From positions 100,769 to 164,768 of the forward strand of contig NZ_ARQJ01000027.1 of assembly GCF_000385175.1 (NCBI RefSeq): DNA of 64,000 bases, written 5' to 3'. Below the pieces are notes generated by a model, which worked only from the letters and a program-made list of their open reading frames with translations, did not search any database and was not told the origin of the DNA. The DNA is from Salinicoccus albus DSM 19776 (GTDB lineage: Bacteria > Bacillota > Bacilli > Staphylococcales > Salinicoccaceae). Positions 1-9,579 of this stretch are shown here, one piece after another (position 1 is the first letter of the stretch; the number at the start of each line of letters is the position of its first letter). The translations under genes were made by a program, and so were the position numbers.

Positions 1-29
1 ATATACATCATGAAATGGAGAGGATATTT

Positions 30-1475
30 ATGGGATCTGTAGCAGTTACAGATCGTAAACAAGAAGAGCAGGAAAAGGATTATTCATTGGAAAAGGTTCC
101 CTATAAGGAACGAAAAATGGGTTGGTTAAGTATAACCAACATCACTTTTGGAATCGCGACAGCAATTTTTTATTTTCAGCTGGGGAGTGTCATGGCACTT
201 CAATTCGGTGCCATCAATGCATTGATTTCAGCTGCATATGCAATCACCGTCGCGGGCATCATGGGCACAATGATTGTCTATCTTTCTGCCCGTTCAGGTA
301 TGAATGTTAATCTGATGTCCCGCGGCGGAGGGTTCGGCTACATAGGCGCCTCACTCACATCTCTTATCTACGCTTCAAATTTTATCATGTACTGTGCATT
401 GGAAGGTATGATTCTGGTATATGCCATCCATGAATTTTTTCCGATAATACCAGTATGGCTGCTGATCATCATCTTTGGAACAATGGTCATTCCGTTGAAT
501 TGGTTTGGCATCAAACAGCTCGATAAACTCCAGAAATGGTCATTGCCCATATTCTTTCTATTCTTAATCACAGCGATCGGTGTTGCTATATTCACAACTT
601 CATTATATCAGGGCAATTTTTGGACTTATATGCCTGAAGGCGTACAGATTGGCGGTACAGCTTTACTGCTGTGCATTGGTATGCAGCATGGTATCATGGG
701 CTTGACTGCACTGCTGGCATCAGATTATGCACGATTCCTTAAACCCGGACATTTGAAAATTGGGTCGGTAATGATCGGCTTCATCCCACAGGTATTCTGT
801 TATGGAGTGATGGGCGGTCTCGGTATTTGGTTCGGTGTCCGTCTGGCAGAACCAAATCCGGGCGTGTATATCGTTCACTTACTCGGTATCGGCGGCGCGT
901 TCTTCACTTTACTTACTCAAATCAGAATAAATGTTACAAACATTTACAGCAGCTCATTGTCATTATCGAACTTTTTCGAGAATGTTTTACACTTTACCCC
1001 AGGACGCAGATTCTGGGTAGTTGTGGCAGGTATGACTGCGATTATATTAATGCTCGGCGGCATTACCAACCACCTGGATACGGCGCTCACATTTCAAGGG
1101 GTATTCCTGATGGCATGGGCAGCAGTACTGATTACTGATGCCTTGATTGTCAAAATGCTGCTCCGGATCGGACCGCTATTCTATGAATATCGTCAGGAGT
1201 ATCTTCACAAGTGGAATCCTGTAGGTGTTGCTTCACTCATTATTGCCAGTGCGCTTGGAACAATTGCGGCGCTCGGATATATGGGACCCTTTCTGGCACA
1301 GACTGCCGCATTTTTCGCAGCAGCACTGGCCGCTTTACTGACCGTGTGCATTGCAGTTGCCACCAAAGGAAAGTACTATCTGGCAAAAGCAGTGGATGAT
1401 ATCGATGAAGAAGATATACTGATCAGAGAAAAGATAGAAGAAGGTCAGACGAGTCGCGGAACGCGGGTCATTTAA
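30..1475 (+). CDS. NCS1-family nucleobase (purine/cytosine-type) permease
   Basis: A 481-residue integral membrane protein with about 12 hydrophobic segments. The N-terminal third has the NCS1 (nucleobase:cation symporter-1) pattern: a first helix starting near NITFGIATAIFYFQLG and a loop of the RSGMNVNLMSRGGGFGYIGA type. It probably imports a nucleobase or related compound across the cytoplasmic membrane with a cation; the substrate cannot be read from sequence. I chose the ATG at 30 because a GGAGAGG ribosome site lies six bases before it; an in-frame ATG at 15 has no such site. The upstream promoter is outside the window. The gene ends in a strong hairpin terminator shared with the convergent lipoprotein gene. 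Confidence 0.8.
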   Translation: MGSVAVTDRKQEEQEKDYSLEKVPYKERKMGWLSITNITFGIATAIFYFQLGSVMALQFGAINALISAAYAITVAGIMGTMIVYLSARSGMNVNLMSRGGGFGYIGASLTSLIYASNFIMYCALEGMILVYAIHEFFPIIPVWLLIIIFGTMVIPLNWFGIKQLDKLQKWSLPIFFLFLITAIGVAIFTTSLYQGNFWTYMPEGVQIGGTALLLCIGMQHGIMGLTALLASDYARFLKPGHLKIGSVMIGFIPQVFCYGVMGGLGIWFGVRLAEPNPGVYIVHLLGIGGAFFTLLTQIRINVTNIYSSSLSLSNFFENVLHFTPGRRFWVVVAGMTAIILMLGGITNHLDTALTFQGVFLMAWAAVLITDALIVKMLLRIGPLFYEYRQEYLHKWNPVGVASLIIASALGTIAALGYMGPFLAQTAAFFAAALAALLTVCIAVATKGKYYLAKAVDDIDEEDILIREKIEEGQTSRGTRVI

Positions 1476-1591
1476 CATATCAGAAGCTAAAAACGAGTGG
1501 ACAGCTAAAGTGTTTAAATGGTAATATAATGTATGCATACAGGATAGTATATGAAATCACATTGAATCTTTATAAATATTGCCGAAAGAAA

Positions 1592-1626
1592 AAGCTCAGG
1601 GCGCTTGTGACGCCCCGAGCTTTTTT
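1592..1626. terminator. Bidirectional rho-independent terminator
   Basis: A GC-rich stem (GCTC/GGGCG pairing with CGCCC/GAGC) is flanked by A-run on the left and T-run on the right, so it can end transcription from both convergent genes. The T-run overlaps the stop codon of the lipoprotein gene. Confidence 0.85.
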
Positions 1627-2122
1627 ACTGTCCGCTTATATTTTCGTATTCTTCAATTATGTTTTCGTATTGCCGGGTCACATCCGATTCCTGGGATTCA
1701 ATCTTCTCCTGCATTTGTGTCACTCCTTCGGAGAAATTAGAATCACCAAACGGATTAGCTGTGTGGAAGGATCTGTTGAACTCTCCGTTAAGTTCCAATA
1801 GTTTCTGGAGCGCATCGATATAGTTGAGCATATCTTCCTGAAGTGCTGTATGATCTTCAGTGTTCAATGTGAAGTTACTGATTGTCATTCTGAAGTCTTC
1901 GAGTCTGGGAATCATCTCATCGTAAATGATTTTAAGCTGCTCGTCCCGGTTATCAGAACTCTCGATCTGCTCGAAATTTTCGTTGAATTCCGTTTCGATT
2001 TCATCGTGATTCCTTTCGAATGCTTCGTACATGCTGTTGAATGTTTCCTGATCCTGAGACGAACATCCGACAGATATTAAAACAATTATCGTTATTGAAC
2101 ACAGGGCAAGTAATTTTTTCAT
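1625..2122 (-). CDS. Small acidic lipoprotein of unknown function
   Basis: A 165-residue protein with a lipoprotein signal peptide: MKKLLAL start, hydrophobic core, and an ISVGC lipobox near residues 15-19, predicting a lipid-anchored extracytoplasmic protein. The mature part is acidic and looks wholly helical (many Glu, Asn, Gln and Leu heptads), resembling the general style of YkyA-like cell-wall-associated lipoproteins, but I cannot assign it to a family. The start at 2122 is preferred over one five codons upstream because an AGGTG-type ribosome site precedes it. It stands alone, divergent from the MFS transporter. Confidence 0.7.
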   Translation of the reverse strand: MKKLLALCSITIIVLISVGCSSQDQETFNSMYEAFERNHDEIETEFNENFEQIESSDNRDEQLKIIYDEMIPRLEDFRMTISNFTLNTEDHTALQEDMLNYIDALQKLLELNGEFNRSFHTANPFGDSNFSEGVTQMQEKIESQESDVTRQYENIIEEYENISGQ

Positions 2123-2196
2123 TAGTACACACCTCATATATATTCTAGCATGCAGGTAATCATATGGCTAAGCATTCAGAGCAGCTGAAGCAAAAG

Positions 2197-2212
2197 TTTA
2201 ATTCGAATTAAA
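2197..2212. promoter_or_regulatory. 16-bp perfect palindrome before MFS gene (candidate operator)
   Basis: TTTAATTCGAATTAAA is a perfect 16-bp palindrome ending 16 bases before the MFS start codon. It overlaps a plausible -10 region (TTCAGA, 17 bases, TTAATT). Palindromes of this size and place are typical of MarR/TetR-like repressor sites on efflux genes. No regulator gene is adjacent, so the partner is unknown. Confidence 0.5.
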
Positions 2213-2228
2213 GAAATGGTGATGCGTC

Positions 2229-3371
2229 ATGAATAAAAAACTGATTGTTACATTTACAATAGGTGTATTCCTCCTTGGGATGATGGAACTGATCATCTCA
2301 GGAATTCTGGAGTTGATGAGCGATGATCTTGATATGTCAGTTGCATTGACAGGGCAGCTGATTACTGTTTATGCAGTAAGCTTTGCACTGTTCGGGCCGA
2401 TACTGGTCAAACTGACGAATCGTTTGAAGCCCAAACCAGTCATCATCGCGTCTCTTATCCTGTTTATAATCGGAAACCTGATTTTCGGTCTGTCAGGGAC
2501 ATTTTTAATGCTGGCACTCGGCCGTGTCGTTACGGCGATGGCGGCAGCTGTCTTTATCGTTAAGATCATGGATATGACTGTTCTGTTATCCAGACCCGAG
2601 ATCAGAGGGAAAATGATCGCTGTCGTCTATATGGGGTTCAGTGCAGCCAATGTTTTTGGTATTCCCATCGGTACACTGGTTGGTCAGCAGTTTGGATGGC
2701 GGATTATTTTCTGGCTGGTCATTTTGATCGCTTTGATTGTAGGTATCGGTATTTTTTCACTGGTTCCTGATAAAAAGGGACAATCCGCTGATATGTCCTC
2801 AGATGACAGGGTGTTGAGCAAACGCAATGTTATTCTCTACATCTGTGTGACTATGGCTGTTTTAATCGGTAATTACATTGTCATCGGATATATCTCTCCG
2901 CTGATGACATCAAACGGATTTGCCATCGAAAGCGTGTCTGTTGCACTGTTGATTGCAGGTGCCGGCGGCATGACCGGCACATATATCGGCGGTGTGCTTG
3001 TCGATATGATCGGCAGCAGAAAGACACTCATTATAATGATGGGTCTGTTTATAGTCAGTATGGCGGTCATGCCTTTAATGTATGGGACGCCAATTTTGTT
3101 CTATCTGAATCTCTTCCTTTGGAGTGTCTTCCAATGGACTTCCAGTCCCGCGGTCCAGAGCGGATTGGTTGAAAATGTGGAGGGATCGCCGTCAATGGTA
3201 TTCAGCTGGAATATGTCAGCGCTAAATCTTGGCATCGGTATCGGGGCGGTCATCGGTGGTATCTTCATCAATTATTTTGATATCAGCTATGCCCCATGGC
3301 TTGGAATGGTCATTGTCTTAATGGGCCTTGCAGCTGTATTATTTGTGAAAGAGGACGGAAAAGTAGTATAG
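2229..3371 (+). CDS. MFS transporter, DHA1-type (drug/sugar efflux-like)
   Basis: A 380-residue major facilitator with about 12 membrane helices in two halves. Residues 1-180 show the DHA1/AraJ style: the first helix is followed by SDDLDMSVALTGQLITVYA, and FGPILVKLTNRLKPKP lies in the loop between helices 2 and 3. A GGVLVDMIGSRKT loop marks the same place in the second half. Proteins of this type usually export drugs, sugars or amino-acid derivatives by proton antiport. The ligand is not predictable here. A perfect palindrome immediately upstream suggests repression by an inducer-responsive regulator. Alternative: arabinose- or purine-efflux type; the family is secure, the substrate is not. 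Confidence 0.8.
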   Translation: MNKKLIVTFTIGVFLLGMMELIISGILELMSDDLDMSVALTGQLITVYAVSFALFGPILVKLTNRLKPKPVIIASLILFIIGNLIFGLSGTFLMLALGRVVTAMAAAVFIVKIMDMTVLLSRPEIRGKMIAVVYMGFSAANVFGIPIGTLVGQQFGWRIIFWLVILIALIVGIGIFSLVPDKKGQSADMSSDDRVLSKRNVILYICVTMAVLIGNYIVIGYISPLMTSNGFAIESVSVALLIAGAGGMTGTYIGGVLVDMIGSRKTLIIMMGLFIVSMAVMPLMYGTPILFYLNLFLWSVFQWTSSPAVQSGLVENVEGSPSMVFSWNMSALNLGIGIGAVIGGIFINYFDISYAPWLGMVIVLMGLAAVLFVKEDGKVV

Positions 3372-3416
3372 TGTTATAAAGGCAGTAAAACAAATTTTGC
3401 CGAATGGGTGATTTCT

Positions 3417-3704
3417 ATGTTTATGAAACTTATTCTGATCATTGCGCTCTCATTTTTTGTCATATATGGAATTAACTTCTTTGATATTGCGTCTTTGGAA
3501 TATAGTATAATAACAGTGGCTGCAACAGCAGTATCCATCATTCTCCTGGCTTTGTTATACAGAGTATTTACAAAATTCATGAAAGTATTTCTCTTTGCCG
3601 TCGTCTTTCTGCCGATCACCGGTCTGATTGTTTACTACGTATATGCTTATATTACAGGGACACCGATAGAGTTATTTGATATCGGTGTCTTTACAGAGGC
3701 TTGA
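3417..3704 (+). CDS. Small membrane protein, unknown
   Basis: A 95-residue protein with three hydrophobic segments (about residues 3-20, 29-47 and 52-75) and a short acidic tail. No recognised motif. I chose ATG 3417 because a GGGTG site lies six bases upstream; GTG 3408 and ATG 3423 are alternatives in frame. It follows the MFS gene by 45 bases, so it may be co-transcribed, and it ends inside a terminator hairpin. Confidence 0.55.
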   Translation: MFMKLILIIALSFFVIYGINFFDIASLEYSIITVAATAVSIILLALLYRVFTKFMKVFLFAVVFLPITGLIVYYVYAYITGTPIELFDIGVFTEA

Positions 3705-3719
3705 TGGAGCCTCTTTTTG
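3695..3719 (+). terminator. Rho-independent terminator
   Basis: AGAGGCT and AGCCTCT form a 7-bp stem followed by TTTTTG. The left arm overlaps the end and stop codon of the small membrane protein gene. Confidence 0.8.
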
Positions 3720-3796
3720 TTAACTTTTGGCAGTAAACGAATCATCATGAAAAATGACATGGTATCATTGGAAAAGGACTGGAGGGAAAAGCGGCG

Positions 3797-5008
3797 ATGT
3801 CAAATGGGAGTTCCCCGATTTCAAAATCTGAAAGAGTGTTCGAAATTGATGCTGTAAGAGGGTTTGCGCTTTTGGGTATATTGATGATGAATATCATGTC
3901 TTTTGCCGGGCCGACACTGGAGGAACAATTCACTATGGAGCAGAGTGACATATACACCGGCCAGTGGAATGAGCTGTCGCTTTACTTTATAAACACCTTT
4001 GCTACTTCAAATTTCTATACGATGTTCTCATTCTTATTTGGCCTGGGATTCTACATATTCCTGTCACGAGCTGAAAAACGGCAGAACAATGTGCCATATC
4101 TGTTGTTTCTGAAACGGATGTTGATTCTCTTGGTTATTGGTTTGATGCATGCGGTCTTAATCTGGTATGGAGACATACTCACAGTATACGCTGCAGCAGG
4201 GGTGCTGCTGCTCGTTTTTTACCGTTTTAAGCCTGTGGTCAACCTGGCTGCTGCTGCAGCCATACTAGGTGTCAGCACAATATTTATACTGCTGCTCAGT
4301 ATGATGAGTCTGCTATTCAGCAACAGCAGTGCCGGCAGCCCGGGCGGTTTTGATCCCGGGTTCAACATGACAGAAGTGCTGACTGGCGGCAGCTATGCAG
4401 ATATTGTCAACCTGAATCTCTCTGTCTTCAGTATCATGATTTCCAGTAATATTACTATTATACCGCTTGTCCTGGCGATGTTTCTCATTGGGCTGTACGT
4501 TGGTCAGAAAGGGATTTTTCAGAACCTGGATGCACATAAAAAACTTATTTCCCGTACGGCAATTATTGGTCTGGGGGCCGGTATCCCCATAAAGTTAGTC
4601 CTGGGTTATGGTTTAACGTATATGATGGATGATATGATGTGGCAGGTATTGACATTGCTTGCATACAGCGCAGGCGGGCCGCTGATGTCCCTGGGATATG
4701 TCGCCTTGTTCATTATCATTGCCAAAAAGGTCACCGGTTTGACAAAGCTGCTTCAACCGGTCGGTCAGATGGCACTGACAAATTACATCATGCAGAGCAT
4801 TCTGATGACAGTCGTTATTTACGGATTCAATATTTTTAACACGATTGAGGCAGTCTGGTTCATACCGGTTGTGGTCGTTGTTTTTACCGTCCAAGTCATT
4901 TACAGCCACATATGGATGAAATTCTTCAGATTCGGGCCGCTTGAATGGATATGGAGAAGTTTGACATACAGTAAAACGATGCCGATAAAAAGGATTGAAC
5001 ATCGCTGA
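3797..5008 (+). CDS. DUF418 / YeiB-like membrane protein
   Basis: A 403-residue polytopic protein. The N-terminus carries the hallmark RVFEIDAVRGFALLGILMMN followed by a conserved FYTMFSFLFGLGFYIF segment, as in the YeiB/DUF418 family, which is related to heparan-alpha-glucosaminide acetyltransferase-like membrane acyltransferases. The C-terminal DUF418 block (about 230-395) contains GQMALTNYIMQS and ends in GPLEWIWRSLTY. The biochemical role of the family is unsettled; a membrane acyl-transfer function is only an inference. The ATG at 3797 follows a GGAGGG ribosome site. It is probably a single-gene unit. Confidence 0.85.
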   Translation: MSNGSSPISKSERVFEIDAVRGFALLGILMMNIMSFAGPTLEEQFTMEQSDIYTGQWNELSLYFINTFATSNFYTMFSFLFGLGFYIFLSRAEKRQNNVPYLLFLKRMLILLVIGLMHAVLIWYGDILTVYAAAGVLLLVFYRFKPVVNLAAAAAILGVSTIFILLLSMMSLLFSNSSAGSPGGFDPGFNMTEVLTGGSYADIVNLNLSVFSIMISSNITIIPLVLAMFLIGLYVGQKGIFQNLDAHKKLISRTAIIGLGAGIPIKLVLGYGLTYMMDDMMWQVLTLLAYSAGGPLMSLGYVALFIIIAKKVTGLTKLLQPVGQMALTNYIMQSILMTVVIYGFNIFNTIEAVWFIPVVVVVFTVQVIYSHIWMKFFRFGPLEWIWRSLTYSKTMPIKRIEHR

Positions 5009-5020
5009 CATACAAAATGC

Positions 5021-5053
5021 CCGGTTTCATTTATAATGGGACCGGATATTTTT
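5021..5053 (+). terminator. Weak hairpin, possible terminator
   Basis: CCGGT and ACCGG can pair around a 15-base loop, followed by ATATTTTTA. The stem is short and the loop contains TATAAT, which could instead be the -10 box for the downstream two-component operon. Confidence 0.35.
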
Positions 5054-5086
5054 ATTTAAATACAAATGATTGGTTGGGGGGATTGC

Positions 5087-5764
5087 ATGTCAAAGATTTT
5101 TATCGTTGAAGATGATCTGACGCTGTTTAATGAATTGAAAGAGCGGTTCGAGGAATGGGATTATCATGTTTTCGGCGCAGAGGATTTTGGAAATGTCATC
5201 AATGACTTCATTTCACTCGAACCAGATCTTGTAATCATAGATATAACATTACCAAAATATGACGGATTTTACTGGTGCAGAAGAGTCAGGGATATTTCGA
5301 GTCTGCCGATCATCTTTCTGTCTTCGAGAGATCATCCGACTGATATGGTCATGAGTATGCAGATGGGCAGTGATGACTACATTCAAAAACCTTTTAATTT
5401 TGATGTTTTGATTGCGAAAGTACAGGCGCTTCTCAGGCGGGCATACCAATACCAGAATCAGGAGATCGATGTTGTAAGATTCAGGGATGCTGTTTTTGAT
5501 TTTAAAAAACTGACGATAACAAAAGATGAATATGAAACAGACCTGACTAAAAATGAGTCATTCATTCTCTCCATTCTCGTGCACGAGCGGGAACAGGCAG
5601 TATCCCGGGAAGTGCTGATCGAGCAGCTCTGGGATGATTCAAAATTCATCAGCGATAATACACTGACGGTGAATGTAAACCGGATACGGAAAAAACTTGA
5701 AGAAATCGGGCTGGAAAATGCGATCGTCACTAAAACAGGTATCGGTTACATGATCAAGGAGTGA
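5087..5764 (+). CDS. BceR/GraR/BraR-type response regulator
   Basis: A 225-residue OmpR-family regulator. The receiver domain (1-115) has the acidic pair in IFIVEDD, the phospho-acceptor Asp in DLVIIDITLPKYDG and the Lys in IQKPF; the C-terminal winged helix (130-225) ends with the wing KTGIGYMIKE. It matches the regulators that pair with Bce-type ABC transporters sensing bacitracin, nisin and similar cell-wall antibiotics. ATG 5087 is chosen because GGTTGGGGGGA precedes it. The stop codon lies just before the kinase start, showing translational coupling. Its likely target is the inverted repeat at 6757-6776 before the transporter genes. Confidence 0.88.
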   Translation: MSKIFIVEDDLTLFNELKERFEEWDYHVFGAEDFGNVINDFISLEPDLVIIDITLPKYDGFYWCRRVRDISSLPIIFLSSRDHPTDMVMSMQMGSDDYIQKPFNFDVLIAKVQALLRRAYQYQNQEIDVVRFRDAVFDFKKLTITKDEYETDLTKNESFILSILVHEREQAVSREVLIEQLWDDSKFISDNTLTVNVNRIRKKLEEIGLENAIVTKTGIGYMIKE

Positions 5765-5769
5765 ATTGC

Positions 5770-6762
5770 GTGTATATCAGACAAGTATTGCCGTGGATAG
5801 TTCTTTTTATCCTATTAAATCTTTCAATCCTATTAATCGGTGTTTTGGACATTGAAATCCCAAACTTCTCCGTGATATATATCGTTATCATCAATGGAGT
5901 TATTATCTCTTTATTTCTCCTTTGGGATTTTTTCCGGGGCAGAAATTACAGGCGGGAGTTTATGAAAATTGAAAGGATTGATGAAGCGGATAGTCTGCCG
6001 GTCCCTGTGACGCCTTATCAGAAGTTCATTGATGTAAAGTTATCCACCATGAAAAAGTATCATAATGACAGCCTTGAGAAGGAAACCAAGAAGACTGAAG
6101 AAAATCTGGATGAACTGACAAGATGGATACACGATATGAAAATGCCAATGACCACGATGAAATTGATGATAGATGATCTGGATAACAAGAACAGGCCGGC
6201 GATGGAGGAAGAATGGTTGAGACTGGATGCCACGCTGAATGAAATGCTTTATGACAAAAGACTTACAAATATCAGCAACGATTTATATATCGAAAGTGTC
6301 GAGATCGAAAATGTCCTTTCAAATACAATCAGAAAATTGAAGACTATCTGTATTGAAAAAGGGATCGGCTTCGATATGGATCTGCATGTCAGCCATATTG
6401 AAACTGATCTGAAGTGGTTCTCCTTTATGATGGATCAGATCATCGGTAACAGTGTCAAATACTCTGAGAACAGTGACATTGCAATATCCAGTTATTTACG
6501 GGAAGGATGGCCGGTACTTGAAATCTCTGATGCCGGAAGAGGAATCAGGCAGGAAGATATCCCGCGCATATTTGAAGCTGGTTTCACTTCCACCAGTGAC
6601 CATGGTGACAAGGGATCAACCGGTATGGGAATGTATCTGACGAAAGAAGCGGCCGGTGCGATGGATATCGTAATAGATGTCAGCTCCCGATACGGAGAAG
6701 GGACTGCAACAATGCTTACCTTCCCTAAAAAGAATGAATTCCAGGAGGTGCAGACCATGTGA
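5770..6762 (+). CDS. BceS/GraS/BraS-type intramembrane-sensing histidine kinase
   Basis: A 330-residue kinase with two N-terminal membrane helices (about 5-26 and 34-52) separated by only a few residues, the architecture of intramembrane-sensing kinases that have no extracellular sensor domain and detect their signal through the partner ABC transporter. The H-box WIHDMKMPMTTMK (His near 121), N-box GNSVKYS, and ATP-lid motifs DAGRGI and GSTGMGMYL are all present. GTG 5770 is used because AAGGAG of the regulator's end is placed eight bases before it. The last codons overlap the Bce-type operator. Confidence 0.87.
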   Translation: MYIRQVLPWIVLFILLNLSILLIGVLDIEIPNFSVIYIVIINGVIISLFLLWDFFRGRNYRREFMKIERIDEADSLPVPVTPYQKFIDVKLSTMKKYHNDSLEKETKKTEENLDELTRWIHDMKMPMTTMKLMIDDLDNKNRPAMEEEWLRLDATLNEMLYDKRLTNISNDLYIESVEIENVLSNTIRKLKTICIEKGIGFDMDLHVSHIETDLKWFSFMMDQIIGNSVKYSENSDIAISSYLREGWPVLEISDAGRGIRQEDIPRIFEAGFTSTSDHGDKGSTGMGMYLTKEAAGAMDIVIDVSSRYGEGTATMLTFPKKNEFQEVQTM

Positions 6763-6833
6763 CAGAAACGTCACATGGTCTTATGTATATGTCACAAGAA
6801 TCAAACGAAACTGGAGAAACCAAGGTGTAATAT
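6757..6833 (+). promoter_or_regulatory. Bce-type operator and activator-dependent promoter
   Basis: ATGTGAC-N6-GTCACAT is a perfect 7-bp-arm inverted repeat at 6757-6776; read as 7-4-7 it is TGTGACA-GAAA-CGTCACA, the spacing known for BceR-like binding sites. A third half-site GTCACA starts at 6791, 21 bases (two helical turns) after the GTCACA at 6770. A -10-like TAATAT is at 6828-6833 with no recognisable -35, as expected for a promoter that needs an activator. The repeat includes the kinase stop codon. Confidence 0.6.
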
Positions 6834-6862
6834 AAGGATATAACAACAACGGAGGTATCGTT

Positions 6863-7621
6863 ATGATTCTTGAAGCAAAAGATATAAAAAAATCATATGG
6901 CAACAGACTGAACAGGACTGAGGTATTAAAAGGCATTGATCTGAATATTGAACAGGGTGAATTCGTCTCGATTATGGGCGCATCCGGTTCAGGCAAAACC
7001 ACATTGCTGAATGTGCTGAGTTCCATCGACAGAGTCACAAACGGTCACATATTTATAGAAGACCAGGATATTACAAATCTGAAAGATAAAAAGCTTGCCG
7101 ATTTCAGGAAAAATGATCTCGGTTTCATTTTCCAGGAATACAATCTGCTGGATACATTGACTTTGAAGGAAAATATATTACTGCCGCTGTCGATCAGGAA
7201 TATGAAGAAGGCGGATGTTGAAAAACAATTTGCACTTGTTGCAGGTGAGCTTGGGATCTATGATTTAAGCGATAAATACCCGAGTGAAATTTCCGGCGGG
7301 CAGCAACAGCGTACAAGTGCCGCAAGGGCCTTCATCCATCAGCCGAAGATTATATTTGCCGACGAGCCGACAGGGGCGCTGGATTCCAAGTCCGCCAGCA
7401 ATCTGCTAAGGAAATTACAGCAGCTGAACAGCAAAAGTGATTCAACAGTGATGATGGTCACACATGACGCTACAGCTGCCAGTTACTCGGGCAGGGCTAT
7501 TTTTTTGAAGGACGGTCTTGTCTATTCAACGTTAAGAAAAGGTGAGCGTTCACAGGAAGACTATTACAAAGAAATCATGAATACTCAGAGCGTGCTTGGC
7601 GGTGTCGGCGTTGAGTCTTAA
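6863..7621 (+). CDS. BceA/VraD-type ABC transporter ATPase
   Basis: A 252-residue ATPase of the MacB/BceA class. Walker A is GASGSGKTT (about 39-47), the Q-loop is IFQEYN, the signature is [14 protein letters not shown], and Walker B is [13 protein letters not shown]. It energises the partner permease that removes peptide antibiotics from lipid II-cycle intermediates and signals to the kinase. It has its own strong ribosome site (GGAGGT) and a promoter region with operator upstream, so it is probably induced by the adjacent two-component system. The 3' end overlaps the permease start. Confidence 0.9.
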   Translation: MILEAKDIKKSYGNRLNRTEVLKGIDLNIEQGEFVSIMGASGSGKTTLLNVLSSIDRVTNGHIFIEDQDITNLKDKKLADFRKNDLGFIFQEYNLLDTLTLKENILLPLSIRNMKKADVEKQFALVAGELGIYDLSDKYPSEISGGQQQRTSAARAFIHQPKIIFADEPTGALDSKSASNLLRKLQQLNSKSDSTVMMVTHDATAASYSGRAIFLKDGLVYSTLRKGERSQEDYYKEIMNTQSVLGGVGVES

Positions 7622-9539
7622 CTCCATGATGCTAAAAAATTTCTTTAAGAATCTGAAGAACTATACATTGTATATATTTGCGCTTGTTTTTAGTGTGGCA
7701 CTATATTTTTCGTTTGTACTTATGTCCCATGATGAGAGTGCCGGGGAAGAATTGACATCCAGTAGAATGATGGCCACCGGGTTCCTCGTGGGTTCAGTGC
7801 TGCTGGTCGTCATCATTGTTACATTTGTCATGTTTGCCAACTCAATTTTTCTGAAACGCAGAAACAGAGAGCTTGCACTGTTTCAGCTGATCGGTCTGAC
7901 GCGCGGTAAAATATTCAGAGTTCTGATACTGGAAAATGCAATCATTTACTTTGGCAGTCTGATCCTTGGCATTGCCTTTGGATTTCTGTTTTCCCGCATC
8001 CTGCTTATGATCCTCATGCAAATAATGCAGATTGAACTTCCAGTAGGCATGAACTTTTCGCTGGCAGCAGTCGTCCAGACAGCCGTTCTTTTCATCTTTA
8101 TATTTGCGCTGTTGATGGTTCAAAACTTCATTTTTTTGAAACGGACACGGCTGATTCAAATGCTCAAGCTGGATCAGTCCAGTGAATCAAACTACAGACG
8201 TCTCGGTACGGGGACGGTAGTACTTGGTATTCTGGGTCTGATGATGATCATTACAGGATATTGGATGTCAGCTAATTTGTTTGATTTTAACCGGATGATG
8301 ATCTTTGGAGTTTTTGGGATACTTTTTTTGACCATCGCCGGCACATATATCACCTTCAAGTTTTCGGTGGCGTTTATTCTGAATATGATCAGAAAATCCA
8401 AAAATGGTCATGTGAATGTGAATGATGTGCTGTCGCTCACAAGCATCATGTTCAAGATGAAGTCCAATGCATTCCTTCTGACCCTGATCAGTGTGATCAG
8501 CGCGCTTAGCATGGGGCTGATGTCACTGTCATATATCTCCTATTACTCAGTGGGAGAAACGATTGAAAGTTCGGTTCCAAATGATTACGTTTTTTATGAA
8601 GAAGATGATATGCAGTTCTACAGTGAGCGGCTGGATGAAAATGGTATTGAACATGAGAGGGTGAATATCCCGACCATTGCCTATGGTGCAAAAGGTGATG
8701 CCATTACGATAGATATGGGATCACTGCCAGAGGACGTGGATGATCAGGGGTTACACCTGAATGTTGTAAGTGAGGAAAATGTCGAAGGATTTGATGTCGG
8801 TGAAAATGAACTGGTCATTACAGGGATGCCGTACTTTATGGATTCGTATATTGATTTTGAAATGAACCACCCTCTGACGCTGGCTGATGATGGTTACGAG
8901 CATACACTGGAACTGGTTGATACAGGCAATGCGGCGATACTGCCATCCTTTGTCACTTTCAGTTCGCCGCAGGCAGTGGTTGACAGTGAGGTGTATAATA
9001 CACTTGAAGAAAATCACAGCTATGACGAGGAAAGAGCGCAGCCCCAGGAAAGTTTTGGGATAGATATCACCGGAGGAGACAGTGAGGAAATTTTAGATCT
9101 GATGGATGCAGAGAGCAATCCGCCATTCGAATCAAAACAGCAACAGCTTACAGAGTCAATGCAAGGTTCCGGTGTTTTGATGTTTATCGTCGGGTTCGTA
9201 GGATTTGCATTTCTGCTGACATCCGGTTGCATCCTCTATTTCAAGCAGATAGGCGAAAGTGAAGATGAGAAAGGCAGTTATAATGTCCTGAGAAAACTTG
9301 GCTTTTCAGAACGGGAAATTATCAATGGCCTCACAATCAAGATGATTGTCACATTTGGTGTGCCATTGCTCATCGGTCTGCTCCACACCTATTTTGCAGT
9401 GAGTGCCGGCTGGTTCTTTTTTGGCAGTGAAATGTGGACGCCGATGCTGACCGTTATGGGAGGATATATCATCCTCTATTCGGTATTCGGACTATTGTCG
9501 CTTGTGTATTACAGAAAAGTGGTCAGAGAAAGTATGTAA
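7611..9539 (+). CDS. BceB/VraE-type ABC transporter permease
   Basis: A 642-residue permease with about ten membrane helices and a large hydrophilic extracellular domain of roughly 200 residues (about 305-510) between helices 7 and 8, the diagnostic layout of BceB/VraE proteins. This domain binds the antibiotic or lipid complex in the known family. The N-terminus [18 protein letters not shown] lines up with BceB N-termini when the TTG at 7611 is used; a TTG 15 bases upstream is possible but leaves five extra residues. The start overlaps the ATPase gene by 11 bases, indicating coupling. A strong terminator follows, closing the module. Confidence 0.88.
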   Translation: MSLNSMMLKNFFKNLKNYTLYIFALVFSVALYFSFVLMSHDESAGEELTSSRMMATGFLVGSVLLVVIIVTFVMFANSIFLKRRNRELALFQLIGLTRGKIFRVLILENAIIYFGSLILGIAFGFLFSRILLMILMQIMQIELPVGMNFSLAAVVQTAVLFIFIFALLMVQNFIFLKRTRLIQMLKLDQSSESNYRRLGTGTVVLGILGLMMIITGYWMSANLFDFNRMMIFGVFGILFLTIAGTYITFKFSVAFILNMIRKSKNGHVNVNDVLSLTSIMFKMKSNAFLLTLISVISALSMGLMSLSYISYYSVGETIESSVPNDYVFYEEDDMQFYSERLDENGIEHERVNIPTIAYGAKGDAITIDMGSLPEDVDDQGLHLNVVSEENVEGFDVGENELVITGMPYFMDSYIDFEMNHPLTLADDGYEHTLELVDTGNAAILPSFVTFSSPQAVVDSEVYNTLEENHSYDEERAQPQESFGIDITGGDSEEILDLMDAESNPPFESKQQQLTESMQGSGVLMFIVGFVGFAFLLTSGCILYFKQIGESEDEKGSYNVLRKLGFSEREIINGLTIKMIVTFGVPLLIGLLHTYFAVSAGWFFFGSEMWTPMLTVMGGYIILYSVFGLLSLVYYRKVVRESM

Positions 9540-9548
9540 GCAGAAAAG

Positions 9549-9579
9549 CAGGTGGCGGAAAATCCGTCACCTGTTTTTT
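9549..9579. terminator. Rho-independent terminator
   Basis: CAGGTG-G-CGGA and TCCG-T-CACCTG form a stem around AAA, followed by TTTTTT. It closes the Bce module and overlaps the stop of the convergent hydrolase gene. Confidence 0.88.

Noticed and set aside
1335..1538. Many 60-150 codon frames lying antisense to or inside long genes (example given)
   Set aside because: They overlap well-identified genes, lack ribosome sites and have low-complexity or Cys/His-rich compositions typical of out-of-frame translation.
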